DNA from: Acinetobacter lwoffii
GTDB lineage: Bacteria; Pseudomonadota; Gammaproteobacteria; Pseudomonadales; Moraxellaceae
Reading direction: 5' to 3'
DNA: 64,000 nucleotides
Assembly: GCF_015602705.1 (NCBI RefSeq)
Contig: NZ_CP059081.1
Coordinates: 2,799,702-2,863,701, forward strand
Shown here: positions 36,164-45,631 of the stretch, piece by piece
Position numbering within the stretch: the stretch's first letter is position 1
Layout of the letters: each line of letters opens with the position of its first letter
Notes under the pieces: model-generated
What the model saw: the letters and a program-made list of their open reading frames with translations, nothing else
Told to the model about the DNA's origin: nothing
The model's database searches: none
Program-made: the position numbers and the translations under genes

Positions 36164-38110
36164 TTAAACTTTATTACGCTGTACCTCTGCGATCAGATGA
36201 TCCACCACTTGCGGTTCAGCGAGGGTTGAAGTATCTCCCAGACTGTCTAGCTCATCGGCTGCAATTTTTCGCAGGATCCGGCGCATGATTTTGCCAGAGC
36301 GGGTTTTTGGCAAGGCCGGTGCCCAGTGCAAGGCATCGGGAGTCGCCACTGGCCCGAGAATCTTGCGTACCCAGCTGACCAGTTCTCCACGTAATTGATC
36401 TGAACTGGCAACATCAGCCTGTAAGGTCACAAAGGCACAAATTCCCTGACCTTTAATATCATGCGGCATACCGACTACAGCGGCCTCTGCTACCGATTCA
36501 TGCGCCACCAGTGCACTTTCAATTTCTGCAGTACCTAAACGGTGTCCGGATACATTCAGGACATCATCGACACGACCGGTAATCCAGTAATAACCATCTT
36601 TATCGCGACGCGCCCCATCTCCGGTAAAATAAGTACCGGGATAGGTAGAGAAATAAGCTTCAATAAAACGCTCCGGGTCTCCCCAAATGGTACGCATCTG
36701 ACCCGGCCAGGAATCCTTAATCACCAGATTTCCCTCAGCTTCACCCTCCAGTTCCTTGCCATCGGCATCGACAATAGCCGGTTGTACCCCGAAGAAAGGC
36801 CGTGTCGCAGAACCTGGTTTTAAATCAGTCGCACCCGGCAATGGCGTAATCATAAAACCGCCAGTTTCGGTTTGCCACCAGGTATCAATCACTGGACAGC
36901 GGCTTTCACCAACCACGGTGTAATACCAGTTCCAGGCTTCTGGATTAATCGGCTCACCGACCGAACCCAGAATTCTCAGACTACTGCGGTCACTTTCCCG
37001 TACAAAGGCATCGCCCTCACGCATCATGGCGCGGATCGCCGTCGGTGCTGTGTAGAGAATGGTGATGTTATGCTTATCGACAATATGTCCAGTACGCGCC
37101 CAGCTTGGATATTGCGGCACACCTTCAAACATCACGGTGGTGGTACCATTCGAAAGTGGCCCATACAGTACATAGGAATGCCCGGTGATCCAGCCCACAT
37201 CTGCGGTACACCAGAATACATCATCCTGCTTGATATCAAATGCTTCACGGAAGGTGCAATTCACATAGGTCAGATAACCGCCAGTGGTATGCATCACGCC
37301 CTTGGGCTTGCCGGTGGAACCTGAGGTATACAGGATAAACAGCGGATCTTCGGCATTCATCGGTTCGGGTGGACAGATGTCATTCACTGACATAATTTCC
37401 GTGTGATACCACAGATCACGCCCGTCCTGCATTTCGATCGGGTTACCGGTGCGGTGCACCACCATTACATTTTGAATCGAGTCTGTACCCGCCAGTTTTA
37501 GTGCCTCATCGACATTGGCTTTCAATGGAATGGACTTACCACCACGCATGCCGGAATCGGCAGTAATCACCATTTTCGCCTGACAGTCTTCAATCCGGCT
37601 GGCCAAAGAATCTGGCGAGAAACCACCAAATACCACGCAATGCACCGCCCCGATCCGGGCACAGGCCAACATAGCAATCGCAGCTTCAGAAACCATCGGC
37701 ATATACAGCATGACCCGGTCGCCTTTCTGGATGCCATTTTTCTTCAGCACATTGGCAAAACGGCAGGTTTCATCATGCAGCTCGGCAAAGGAAATAATCT
37801 TGTGCCGCGAAGGATGATCCCCTTCCCAGATGATGGCCGGTTTATAAGGATGTTCTTTCAGGTGCCGATCCAGACAGTTGGCACTGACATTGAGCTGACC
37901 ATCGGCAAACCATTCGATTTTAAAATCGTCTTTGTTAAAGCTGGTATTTTTGACTTGGGTAAAGGGCTTGATCCAGTCCAGACGTTGCGCCTGTTCTGCC
38001 CAAAATTTATCTGGCTGTTCTATAGAATATTGATAACGTTCAAAGTACTGGTCTTCGAGCGTACGTGCTGTTTTTTTAAATTCTTCGGGTACTGGATAGA
38101 TCTCTTGCAT
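36164..38110 (-). CDS. acs: Acetyl-CoA synthetase (AMP-forming)
   Basis: 648 residues, standard Acs length. It activates acetate to acetyl-CoA via acetyl-AMP. Visible signatures are [18 protein letters not shown], the P-loop [31 protein letters not shown], the core [20 protein letters not shown] and the C-terminal acetylatable lysine in [11 protein letters not shown]. It stands alone with its own terminator. In organisms with CrbS/CrbR its expression depends on that pair, which is also in this window. Confidence 0.97.
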   Translation of the reverse strand: MQEIYPVPEEFKKTARTLEDQYFERYQYSIEQPDKFWAEQAQRLDWIKPFTQVKNTSFNKDDFKIEWFADGQLNVSANCLDRHLKEHPYKPAIIWEGDHPSRHKIISFAELHDETCRFANVLKKNGIQKGDRVMLYMPMVSEAAIAMLACARIGAVHCVVFGGFSPDSLASRIEDCQAKMVITADSGMRGGKSIPLKANVDEALKLAGTDSIQNVMVVHRTGNPIEMQDGRDLWYHTEIMSVNDICPPEPMNAEDPLFILYTSGSTGKPKGVMHTTGGYLTYVNCTFREAFDIKQDDVFWCTADVGWITGHSYVLYGPLSNGTTTVMFEGVPQYPSWARTGHIVDKHNITILYTAPTAIRAMMREGDAFVRESDRSSLRILGSVGEPINPEAWNWYYTVVGESRCPVIDTWWQTETGGFMITPLPGATDLKPGSATRPFFGVQPAIVDADGKELEGEAEGNLVIKDSWPGQMRTIWGDPERFIEAYFSTYPGTYFTGDGARRDKDGYYWITGRVDDVLNVSGHRLGTAEIESALVAHESVAEAAVVGMPHDIKGQGICAFVTLQADVASSDQLRGELVSWVRKILGPVATPDALHWAPALPKTRSGKIMRRILRKIAADELDSLGDTSTLAEPQVVDHLIAEVQRNKV

Positions 38111-38380
38111 AGGTCACTTCCTTGATTTTGTTCTATCTCATCACGAGAGGTTAATGCTGCGTTGTTGATTGTTTTTTATGCATAATGGCAGTATGGCCTG
38201 CTTATTTCAAATCCGGCAATCATGCTTTCGTCGTAGATTATTTATACAAATTCAATCAAAATAAACCACAACTTACAGTACAGAATCTTCTGCGCAACTG
38301 TGTATGATCTGTAGCACAGCCCTTTAAAAATAAAATTGATCGCTTGTAGTTATTTCATCTGATTTAGCAGGATACACTTT

Positions 38381-38959
38381 ATGAAATCGCCTGAATCTCC
38401 CTACTTTAACCCGCCTGCGCTGCCTGCAACCGATCATCCCCTGTCGATGAAAGGTCGCTTCGGGCGCTTGAGCTTTATTGCCTGGTCGGCATTTCTGTAT
38501 TTCATTTTTTTATTTGGCAGTATCGCACTGGGTCTCAGCATTGATATTGTGAATATTTCTACCCACTCCATGGATCCCAACTGGCTGATTTCACTGCAAG
38601 GTTTGGCCAGTATTGTTGTACTGGCCATGGTTCTGGTCTATGTGTATTTCGCTTTAGTGGTGACCGTTCGCCGTTTGCATGATATGAACCGCAGTGGCTG
38701 GTGGGCGCTATTATTTTTGCTGCCGCTAGTAAACATTTTTGTATGGCTTTATATCGTTTTTGGTTCGGGCGATCGAGGCACTAATCAGTATGGCCCGGCA
38801 CGGATGACCTTGCTCTGGGAAAAAATTCTGGCCTGGCTGATGATTATCCTGACCCTGCTTAGCTTGTTGGGATCTATCGCTTTATTCAGTTATATGAGCG
38901 GTGAAGAACAAACCCCTACCCCCACGGAAATGATGCAAAAAACCACCAAATACTTTTAA
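38381..38959 (+). CDS. DUF805 inner-membrane protein
   Basis: 192 residues. DUF805 layout: an N-terminal GRFGRLSFIAWSAFLYF motif (about 26-42), then four to five membrane helices, with VRRLHDMNRSGWWALLFLLPLVN (about 97-119) as the family signature and GDRGTNQYGP after helix 3. Function of the family is unknown. There is no close partner; the next gene begins about 105 bp downstream. Confidence 0.85.
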   Translation: MKSPESPYFNPPALPATDHPLSMKGRFGRLSFIAWSAFLYFIFLFGSIALGLSIDIVNISTHSMDPNWLISLQGLASIVVLAMVLVYVYFALVVTVRRLHDMNRSGWWALLFLLPLVNIFVWLYIVFGSGDRGTNQYGPARMTLLWEKILAWLMIILTLLSLLGSIALFSYMSGEEQTPTPTEMMQKTTKYF

Positions 38960-39065
38960 CAACAGCGCCGTTATTTTTAAAATTATCCAATGGTGACTTC
39001 GAGCCCTTATTAATTTTTTGCTGAACATCAGGCAAAATAGGCAAAATTTGAATTGTGGAATTTTT

Positions 39066-40046
39066 GTGGCAGAGCAAAACAATACCTTAAGCCAGGTAAC
39101 TGAGGGCACCACGGAGTTGTTACATCAGGCAACTGAAAAAACGACCAAGACCGTGATTGAACATACCGCCAAGTATAATGATGCCTACAGCACCATTGAC
39201 AAAATCATGGAGGGCTTCTGGGAGCGTGTGCCTTATTTCTGTATCGCACTGATCGTGATTACGATTTTCTGGTTACTCTCCAAAGTCTTCAAGTTTTTCG
39301 TACGTAAAACTTTGGAAAACCGCTCTTATACCCGTCAGAATCTGGTGTTGGTACTCAACCGTGTCGGCAGTACCTTTATTATTTTCTTTGGTATTCTGAT
39401 TGGACTGGTGATTGCTGTTCCTGGCTTTACCCCAGGTCAGCTGATGAGTGCCCTCGGGATTGGTTCGGTCGCGATCGGTTTTGCCTTCAAGGATATTTTC
39501 CAGAACCTGCTCTCTGGCGTGTTGATTCTGCTCAGTGAACCGTTCAAGCTTGGCGATGACATTATCGTGAATGGCATGGAAGGTACGGTTGAAGATATCC
39601 AGATTCGTGCAACCTTTTTACGCTCACCGGATGGCCGCCGTATCGTCATTCCAAACGCGACCGTCTACACCAGTGCGGTTACGGTGAATACCGCCTATAC
39701 CCGTCGCCGCTGCGAATTCGTCGTGGGTATCGGCTATGAAGATGACATCCAGAAAGCCAAGGACCTGATTACCGCTATTTTAGATAAAGATCCGACCATC
39801 CTCAGCCAGCCTGGCTTTAGTGTCAACGTCACGGCGCTGGCTGACTTTTCCATTACCCTGAAAGCCTTCTGGTGGGTCGATACCACTGAAACCGGCACCG
39901 GAACTTCAATCAGTGCGGTGCAGGAACGGGTGATTCAGGCTTTTGCCGAGCATAATATTTCGATTCCGTATCCGGTACAGGAAGTCAAAGTCTATCGTGG
40001 TGAAGGCAATGAAGAAGCTTCAGCACGCGCTAAACAGTCGACCTAA
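39066..40046 (+). CDS. MscS-family small-conductance mechanosensitive channel
   Basis: 326 residues from GTG 39066, which is preceded by a GGA ribosome-binding site; the frame is open further upstream to a TTG. About three membrane helices follow a hydrophilic N-terminus. Pore helix 3 reads GIGSVAIGFAFKDIFQNLLSGVLIL and is followed by the beta domain EPFKLGDDIIVNGMEGTVEDIQIRAT, the core MscS signature. It releases solutes on hypo-osmotic shock. The 3' end overlaps the convergent rsmE by 27 bp. Confidence 0.92.
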   Translation: MAEQNNTLSQVTEGTTELLHQATEKTTKTVIEHTAKYNDAYSTIDKIMEGFWERVPYFCIALIVITIFWLLSKVFKFFVRKTLENRSYTRQNLVLVLNRVGSTFIIFFGILIGLVIAVPGFTPGQLMSALGIGSVAIGFAFKDIFQNLLSGVLILLSEPFKLGDDIIVNGMEGTVEDIQIRATFLRSPDGRRIVIPNATVYTSAVTVNTAYTRRRCEFVVGIGYEDDIQKAKDLITAILDKDPTILSQPGFSVNVTALADFSITLKAFWWVDTTETGTGTSISAVQERVIQAFAEHNISIPYPVQEVKVYRGEGNEEASARAKQST

Positions 40047-40733
40047 AACATAGGGAATCACAGTTTCTGTACGAATAATACGGTTGCCCAGACTCACAGC
40101 CTGACAGCCGTTTTTTATGAGTAAATCGACTTCATATGGAATAAATCCGCCTTCCGGACCAATAACAATCGTACAGGGATGCTCAATCGCAAATGGCATC
40201 GCCTGCTCTGCATAAGGATGTGCCACATAAGCCGGGCAATCTGTACTAATCAAACCCGGCAAGATATCTTCAACAAAGGGTTTAAAACGTTTATACAACT
40301 CGATTTTCGGAGCAATCGTATCGCCTGCCTGTTCCAGTCCCAGCTCGATATAATGATTTAACTGCTGTAAAAATGGGGTTTGCCAATAGCTTTTATCGAC
40401 GCGATAGCTATGCAGTAAAATGATTTTTTCAACGCCCAAAGTGACACTGTCCATGATCAGACGGCGCAGTACTTTCGGACGTGGCAAGGCCACAATTAAA
40501 GTCACTGGCAATTTTTCTGGAACAGCTTCTTCTTGCAGCGGTTTCAAGCGCACTGCTTTTTCAGAGATTTCGACAATCTCAGTCAGGTAACGCAGACCTT
40601 CCCGAATTCCGACTTTTAACGTATCTCCCACCTGGATCTGCAAATGCTGCTGTAAATGTTCCAGTTGCCGAGTTGAGGTAATGGACCAAAGTTCAGTTTC
40701 GGTTTGACGTGAATCAAGCAGGATGATGTTCAT
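40020..40733 (-). CDS. rsmE: 16S rRNA m3U1498 methyltransferase
   Basis: 237 residues. SPOUT-family methyltransferase. The C-terminal knot reads VIGPEGGFIPYEVDLLIKNG and SLGNRIIRTETV. The N-terminal PUA-like domain covers about residues 1-70. It methylates N3 of U1498 in 16S rRNA. ATG 40733 is chosen because the upstream extension lies in repeat DNA. The last 27 bp overlap the end of the MscS gene on the opposite strand. Confidence 0.93.
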   Translation of the reverse strand: MNIILLDSRQTETELWSITSTRQLEHLQQHLQIQVGDTLKVGIREGLRYLTEIVEISEKAVRLKPLQEEAVPEKLPVTLIVALPRPKVLRRLIMDSVTLGVEKIILLHSYRVDKSYWQTPFLQQLNHYIELGLEQAGDTIAPKIELYKRFKPFVEDILPGLISTDCPAYVAHPYAEQAMPFAIEHPCTIVIGPEGGFIPYEVDLLIKNGCQAVSLGNRIIRTETVIPYVLGRLFSAC

Positions 40734-40763
40734 AAAAAAGAAGACCAAAAAAATATGATATAT

Positions 40764-40874
40764 CCCTCTATTGGCTAGAGGGTGGCGACAGGGATGTCGC
40801 CTGCAGTGCTGAGGGACAGGACGTCCCTTCAGCACTGCAAAAGGCTTTTGTTACTTTTGGCCCGACAAAAGTAA
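40764..40874. repeat. Cluster of intergenic palindromes upstream of rsmE
   Basis: In order: CCCTCT/AGAGGG (40764-40782), GGCGACAGGGATGTCGCC (40784-40801), a 38-nt hairpin TGCAGTGCTG...CAGCACTGCA enclosing GGGACAGGACGTCCC (40802-40839), and TTACTTTTG/CAAAAGTAA (40851-40874). The same module types appear at 14199-14291. Confidence 0.75.
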
Positions 40875-40997
40875 GATACTGCCTACGCTATAAAAAATAT
40901 ATTCTGTACCTCATCAAAAGGCCGTGATTGCCCTTTGAATTGATTTAACATCGCCTCAAATCATAATTAGATCAAATTATTATTGTATAGGCCTTCC

Positions 40998-41088
40998 CTA
41001 CTTTTGACAGCGCAAAAGTAGGCAAAACGCTTTTTTAGGCTGATGACACTTCCCTGTATCACAGCCTAACGACGGCCTCCCTGCCGTC
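40998..41088. repeat. Further intergenic palindromes downstream of waaA
   Basis: CTACTTTTG/CAAAAGTAG (40998-41021) and GACGGC/GCCGTC (41071-41088), with an imperfect hairpin CTGATGACA...TGTATCACAG between them. Together with 40764-40874 they fill the 390-bp gap between waaA and rsmE. Confidence 0.65.
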
Positions 41089-41124
41089 TTGGTAAATCCA
41101 ATATCTGTTACTTATCAATATAAA

Positions 41125-42405
41125 TTAAAGATACTGATCAATCACCTGAATATGCTTGGCAAGTGACCCCGTATTTAATTGCATAATTTTCTGCGCTGCT
41201 GCATTCAAATTTTCTGCCTTAACCTGATCTTGCAAAAGTTCCAGTAAGACATCTGCAGCCTGCTGGGCATCCTGTACTACTGCAACTGCATCCGCCTGAA
41301 CGAACTCATCCACGATAGTCTGAAAATTAAAATAGTTTTTGCCTAAAACAGTCGGCACATTCAGCGCAATCGGCTCCAGAATATTATGTCCTCCACCTGG
41401 CTCATTTAAAGAACCACCGACATAACAGGCCTGGCTCAAAGCATACCAGAGCCACATTTCACCCATCGAATCGGCCAAATAAACCTGGGTATCTGCTTCG
41501 ATACGTTGCCCTAAACTACGACGCTGAGTTTTTAATTCCAAAGACTGTGCAGCCTGGAACACCTCATCAAAACGTTCCGGATGGCGCGGTACCACAATAC
41601 AGACCAAATATGGATCAGCTTCTAAAGCAGCTTTTAAAGCACTCAGAATTTCTTTTTCTTCAGGAGCATGAGTACTAGCTAACGTGACGATCTTTCGCCC
41701 CCCTAACTGCCACTCCTGTGTCAATTGATCTGCCTGCTGGATAAAGCGCTCGGGCGCAGTAATATCAAATTTGATATTGCCCAAAACCTGGGTTTTTTCG
41801 GCTGCTATTCCTAACTGGATATAACGTTGCTGGGTGGCAATGTCCTGTGCCAAAAGCTGGGTTAACTGCTGTAGCATGCCTCTAGTCAAACCTTTGACCT
41901 TGGCATAGCCTTTGGCGGATTTTTCGGACAGACGCGCATTCAACAATACACTTGGCACATTAAACTGGGGTGCCTGATCCAGCAGATTCGGCCAAAGTTC
42001 AGTTTCCATCAGCAATAAAAGTTTCGGCTGATATTTTTGATAAAATTCACGAATTAAAGTTTTCTGGTCAGCAGGCAAATACACGGCTTGAAACAAATCG
42101 AGATAAGGCGCTTTTAAAAAAAGTGATTTAGCGCGTGTCTGACCGGTTTTGGTGGTATTGGTGACCAGCACCGGATGGCCAAGTTTTAAATAATGTTCAA
42201 TTAACGGTTGGGCAGCATTGGTTTCACCCACCGACACCACATGAAACCAGATGGCATGCAGGTTTTTGGGTGGCTGAAACGGGCCGAAACGTTCTGTCAG
42301 TTCTTGTTGTAATTGTTCAGGATCGGTCGCACGTTTACGGATACGCGATTGATATAAGGGTTTAACCAGCGCCAAGGCTGCGTTATACCAAAATGGAGTG
42401 GCCAC
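41125..42405 (-). CDS. waaA: Kdo transferase of lipid A core synthesis
   Basis: 426 residues. Inner-membrane-associated glycosyltransferase of the GT30 family that adds Kdo to lipid IVA. It has an N-terminal hydrophobic anchor region (WYNAALALVKPLYQ), IWFHVVSVGETNAAQPL, a MMETELWPNLL-type motif (LLMETELWPN) and the C-terminal GGSLNEPGGGHNILEPIALNVP nucleotide-sugar site. Acinetobacter lipooligosaccharide needs this step. Single gene. Confidence 0.95.
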   Translation of the reverse strand: MATPFWYNAALALVKPLYQSRIRKRATDPEQLQQELTERFGPFQPPKNLHAIWFHVVSVGETNAAQPLIEHYLKLGHPVLVTNTTKTGQTRAKSLFLKAPYLDLFQAVYLPADQKTLIREFYQKYQPKLLLLMETELWPNLLDQAPQFNVPSVLLNARLSEKSAKGYAKVKGLTRGMLQQLTQLLAQDIATQQRYIQLGIAAEKTQVLGNIKFDITAPERFIQQADQLTQEWQLGGRKIVTLASTHAPEEKEILSALKAALEADPYLVCIVVPRHPERFDEVFQAAQSLELKTQRRSLGQRIEADTQVYLADSMGEMWLWYALSQACYVGGSLNEPGGGHNILEPIALNVPTVLGKNYFNFQTIVDEFVQADAVAVVQDAQQAADVLLELLQDQVKAENLNAAAQKIMQLNTGSLAKHIQVIDQYL

Positions 42406-42446
42406 ATTGCGCCCCTGTCCAAAGATTCAATGGGCAGAATATAGCA

Positions 42447-42485
42447 GAGCCACATCAACATGTTAATCAATGTGGCTCATTTTTA
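42447..42485. terminator. Stem-loop between nemA and waaA
   Basis: GAGCCACAT...ATGTGGCTC with 15 nt between the arms, then ATTTTTAG on the plus strand. Both flanking genes are on the minus strand and there is no T-run in their direction, so its role is unclear. Confidence 0.4.
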
Positions 42486-42487
42486 GA

Positions 42488-43573
42488 TTATTCTACTGTA
42501 GTTAAAGCTTCTGCTTCAGCCAATGTCGGATAATCAATATAGCCTTCCGCGACATTGGTTCCGATCATATTTTCCAGCTTCAGTTCATTCAGCGGCGCAT
42601 CTTCGAGCAGACGTTCGTATAGATCCGGATTGGCAATATACGCCTTACCAAAAGCCACCGCATCAGCCTTGCCTGAAGCCAGTAATTCAATGGCATCTTC
42701 ACGACTTAGTTGCATATTGGCAATATAAGGCACTCCATTTGAGCGCTGTTTCATATATTCAGAAATACTGTCTTCTGCCAGATATTCACGGGTAAAGAAG
42801 AAGGCAATCTTGCGCTTACCCAGCTGCTCCATGGCATAGCCAAATGTTTCACGTGGATCATTGTCGCCCATGTCATGATCATCACAACGCGGCGCAAAAT
42901 GCACCCCTACACGATCTGCGCCCCATACTTCAATCAGTGCATCAGTTGCTTCTAGCAGGAAACGTGTACGATTTTCCACTGAACCGCCGTATTCATCTTC
43001 ACGCTGATTGGTTTTGCTTTGCAAGAACTGGTCAATCAGATAACCATTGGCAGCATGTAATTCAACACCATCAAAACCGGCTTCTTTAGCACGAATCGCG
43101 GCTTGCTTATATTGCTCGGTAATGGCATGAATTTCCGAAATTTCCAGCGGACGCGGCAACACATAAGGACGTTTTGGACGTAACAAGCTGACATGACCCG
43201 CCTGTTGTACTGCACTTGCAGAGACTGGTGTTTCACCATTTAACAGATCCGGATGCGATACACGACCAACATGCCAAAGCTGGGCAACAATCAGACCGCC
43301 CTTCTCATGAACCGCTTGAGTAACCTTTTTCCAGCCTTCGACCTGAGCATCGGTAAACAATCCTGGAGTATTTAAATAGCCATTGGCTTCTTCAGAAATC
43401 ACTGTGGCTTCAGAAATAATCAGGCCAGCACTTGCACGTTGCGCATAGTACTCAACCATCATTGGGGTTGGAACGCGATCAGCAGTTGCGCGGTTACGGG
43501 TCAGCGGCGCCATGATGACACGGTTTTTAAGCTCTAACGCACCGAGCGTTAAAGGAGAATTTAATTCAGCCAT
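42488..43573 (-). CDS. nemA: Old yellow enzyme family alkene reductase (NemA-like)
   Basis: 361 residues. FMN-binding TIM barrel: NRVIMAPLTRNRA near the start, QLWHVGRVSHP, the active-site HAANGYLIDQFLQSKTNQR stretch with the His-Asn pair, and GGSVENRTRFLLE. It reduces activated C=C bonds of toxic electrophiles such as N-ethylmaleimide. GGGAG lies just before ATG 43573. The ArsR-type regulator ends 3-16 bp upstream, so they form an operon in which the regulator probably senses the electrophile. Confidence 0.92.
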   Translation of the reverse strand: MAELNSPLTLGALELKNRVIMAPLTRNRATADRVPTPMMVEYYAQRASAGLIISEATVISEEANGYLNTPGLFTDAQVEGWKKVTQAVHEKGGLIVAQLWHVGRVSHPDLLNGETPVSASAVQQAGHVSLLRPKRPYVLPRPLEISEIHAITEQYKQAAIRAKEAGFDGVELHAANGYLIDQFLQSKTNQREDEYGGSVENRTRFLLEATDALIEVWGADRVGVHFAPRCDDHDMGDNDPRETFGYAMEQLGKRKIAFFFTREYLAEDSISEYMKQRSNGVPYIANMQLSREDAIELLASGKADAVAFGKAYIANPDLYERLLEDAPLNELKLENMIGTNVAEGYIDYPTLAEAEALTTVE

Positions 43574-43588
43574 CGTTACTCCCACCTG

Positions 43589-43888
43589 TTAAAGGTGTTG
43601 TTGTAGGTGTTCGATAAATTGTTGAATCAAAGTTTCATTGCGGGAGAAATATGACCACTGTCCATGCTTGGTCGCAGTGATCAGGCCAGTCTGCTGTAAC
43701 ACCGACAGGTGATTGGACATGGTGGACTGGGAAACCTGGCCCAAACGTTCAATTTGACCTGCACAGACCCCACGTTGAAAGCCACCACACTCTTCCGCAG
43801 ACAGATATTGCTCCGGAGATTTTAACCACTCCAGAATTTGTCGACGGGTCGGATTGGCTAAGGCTTTAAAAATTAGATCAAGGTCCAT
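43589..43888 (-). CDS. ArsR-family transcriptional regulator
   Basis: 99 residues, winged helix-turn-helix: IFKALANPTRRQILEWL at the start and QVSQSTMSNHLSVLQQTGLI as recognition segment. Two cysteines (ECGGFQRGVC, about residues 33-42) precede the recognition helix and could sense thiol-reactive compounds. It probably autoregulates the operon with nemA. GTG 43894 is an alternative start. Confidence 0.85.
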   Translation of the reverse strand: MDLDLIFKALANPTRRQILEWLKSPEQYLSAEECGGFQRGVCAGQIERLGQVSQSTMSNHLSVLQQTGLITATKHGQWSYFSRNETLIQQFIEHLQQHL

Positions 43889-44035
43889 AGGCACATCACA
43901 ATCAGTGGCGCAACGAAACTTTATTCAGCATCTGCGACCATTATATCGTATTTTTACGATTTATATATCGAATAATTTAGATATAAGAGTCACAATCTGT
44001 ACAAGCTTGGTTACGCCAGCTATTTAAACAACTTC

Positions 44036-45131
44036 TTACAAGCCCTGTTTCAAGCTTGCTTCGATAAATTTGTCCAGATCACCGTCCAGAACTGCGCCAG
44101 TATTGGAATTTTCCACACCTGTACGCAAATCCTTAATACGTGAATCATCCAGGACATAAGAACGGATCTGACTACCCCACCCAATGTCAGACTTGGAATC
44201 TTCCAGTGCTTGTGCCGCTTCGTTACGTTTGCTCATCTCGAGCTCATAAAGTTTGGCACGTAACTGCTTCCAGGCGTGGTCACGGTTGGCATGTTGTGAA
44301 CGCTGGTTCTGACAGGCCACCACAATTCCGGTCGGTGCATGGGTTAAACGCACGGCAGAATCTGTTTTGTTAATATGCTGACCACCCGCCCCTGATGCAC
44401 GATAAGTATCGGTACGAACATCGGACGGATTGATTTCAATTTCGATATTGTCATCAACTTCCGGTGACACAAACACGGCAGAGAATGAGGTATGACGACG
44501 GTTGCCCGAGTCAAAGGGCGACTTACGCACTAAACGGTGTACACCAGATTCGGTACGTAACCAGCCATAGGCGTACTCACCTTCCACACGAATCGTCGCA
44601 GATTTAATCCCGGCAACATCCCCATCAGATTCTTCCATCACTTCTGCTTTAAAGCCATGACGTTCAATCCAGCGTAGATACATACGTAGCAACATAGACG
44701 CCCAGTCCTGTGCTTCTGTACCGCCTGAACCAGCTTGAATTTCCAGATAGCAAGGATTTGGATCCATCGGATTATTGAACATACGGCGGAATTCAAGCTT
44801 GGCCAGTTCTTCTTCAGCCGTGCTCAGTTCAGCCTGTACATCTTCTAGCAAGCTTTCATCATCCGCTTCAACCGCCAGATCAAGCAAAGCCTGTGCATCT
44901 TCAAGCTGGGTACTTAAGCGATCCAGCACATTTAATACATTTTCAAGCTCGCCTTTCTCTTTGGCCATCGCTTGGGCACGACTCTGGTCATTCCAGATGG
45001 TTGGATCTTCTAATTCACGCAGGACTTCTTCTAAACGCTCTTTTTTCAGATCGTAGTCAAAGATACCCCCGTAGTGTTTGACCACGTTCGTTTAAGTCTT
45101 TTAATTGGTTTAGATACGGATTAATTTCCAC
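44036..45131 (-). CDS. prfB: Peptide chain release factor 2 (programmed +1 frameshift)
   Basis: The two frames combine to 364 residues, the length of E. coli RF2. The 5' frame starts at GTG 45131 and encodes [18 protein letters not shown]..., reaching an in-frame TGA at 45059-45057. The shift site CTT TGA C is preceded by the CGGGGG internal Shine-Dalgarno at the standard distance; reading moves +1 at 45059 and continues into the main frame. Main-frame motifs are the stop-codon reader SPF ([11 protein letters not shown]) and GGQ ([13 protein letters not shown]). It terminates at UGA and UAA, and autoregulates because shifting happens when RF2 is scarce. Confidence 0.97.
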
Positions 45132-45547
45132 GTGAATTACTCTCAATCAAAATTAGGCACAAAATTCTTAGCCCGATATTATAGCACAGTCTATTTCCGC
45201 TATTTTAACGATCCATTCAGTCTAAGGCTCGAATGTCTTGAGCATTTAGACCTGTATTTCCCTCATCCAATTTTCAACATCTCATAGACTCTTTTGCGTC
45301 TTTTTATCCGAAATTTTTATCGGCTTTTTAGCCCCGTTTTATGACCGAAATATAATTTTGCAATTGATTTTATAATTTAGGATTTCTTATTGGTCTGTAT
45401 AAAAAATCAGCGAATTCAATAGATTCCACAATATCTACACACTTTTAATAAAACACTACATTATAAATTTAATTTTATTATTCAGTCACTTGTTCAGCAA
45501 AAATTACACAAGATTACGCTATTCACATTACTGTAACTTTCCTTTGA
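45132..45547. other. Gap between prfB and the porin pair
   Basis: About 500 bp up to the next gene. It is AT-rich and gene-free. The far end carries the promoter of the porin-like gene. Confidence 0.4.
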
Positions 45548-45589
45548 TTGACGATCTTTGGAATTGCTCTAGACTGAAAGTTGTAACAA
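45548..45589 (+). promoter_or_regulatory. Promoter and TTGTAACAA site of porin-like gene 1
   Basis: TTGACG (45548-45553), 16-bp spacer, TAGACT (45570-45575), then TTGTAACAA at 45581-45589. Confidence 0.55.
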
Positions 45590-45631
45590 AAAGTGTAATG
45601 TTTTTAACTCACGATTTGAGGGGTAGTAACC

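Noticed and set aside
44036-45131. prfB as a pseudogene because of the in-frame TGA
   Set aside because: The TGA sits in the exact RF2 frameshift context (CTT TGA C with upstream CGGGGG), so it is programmed.
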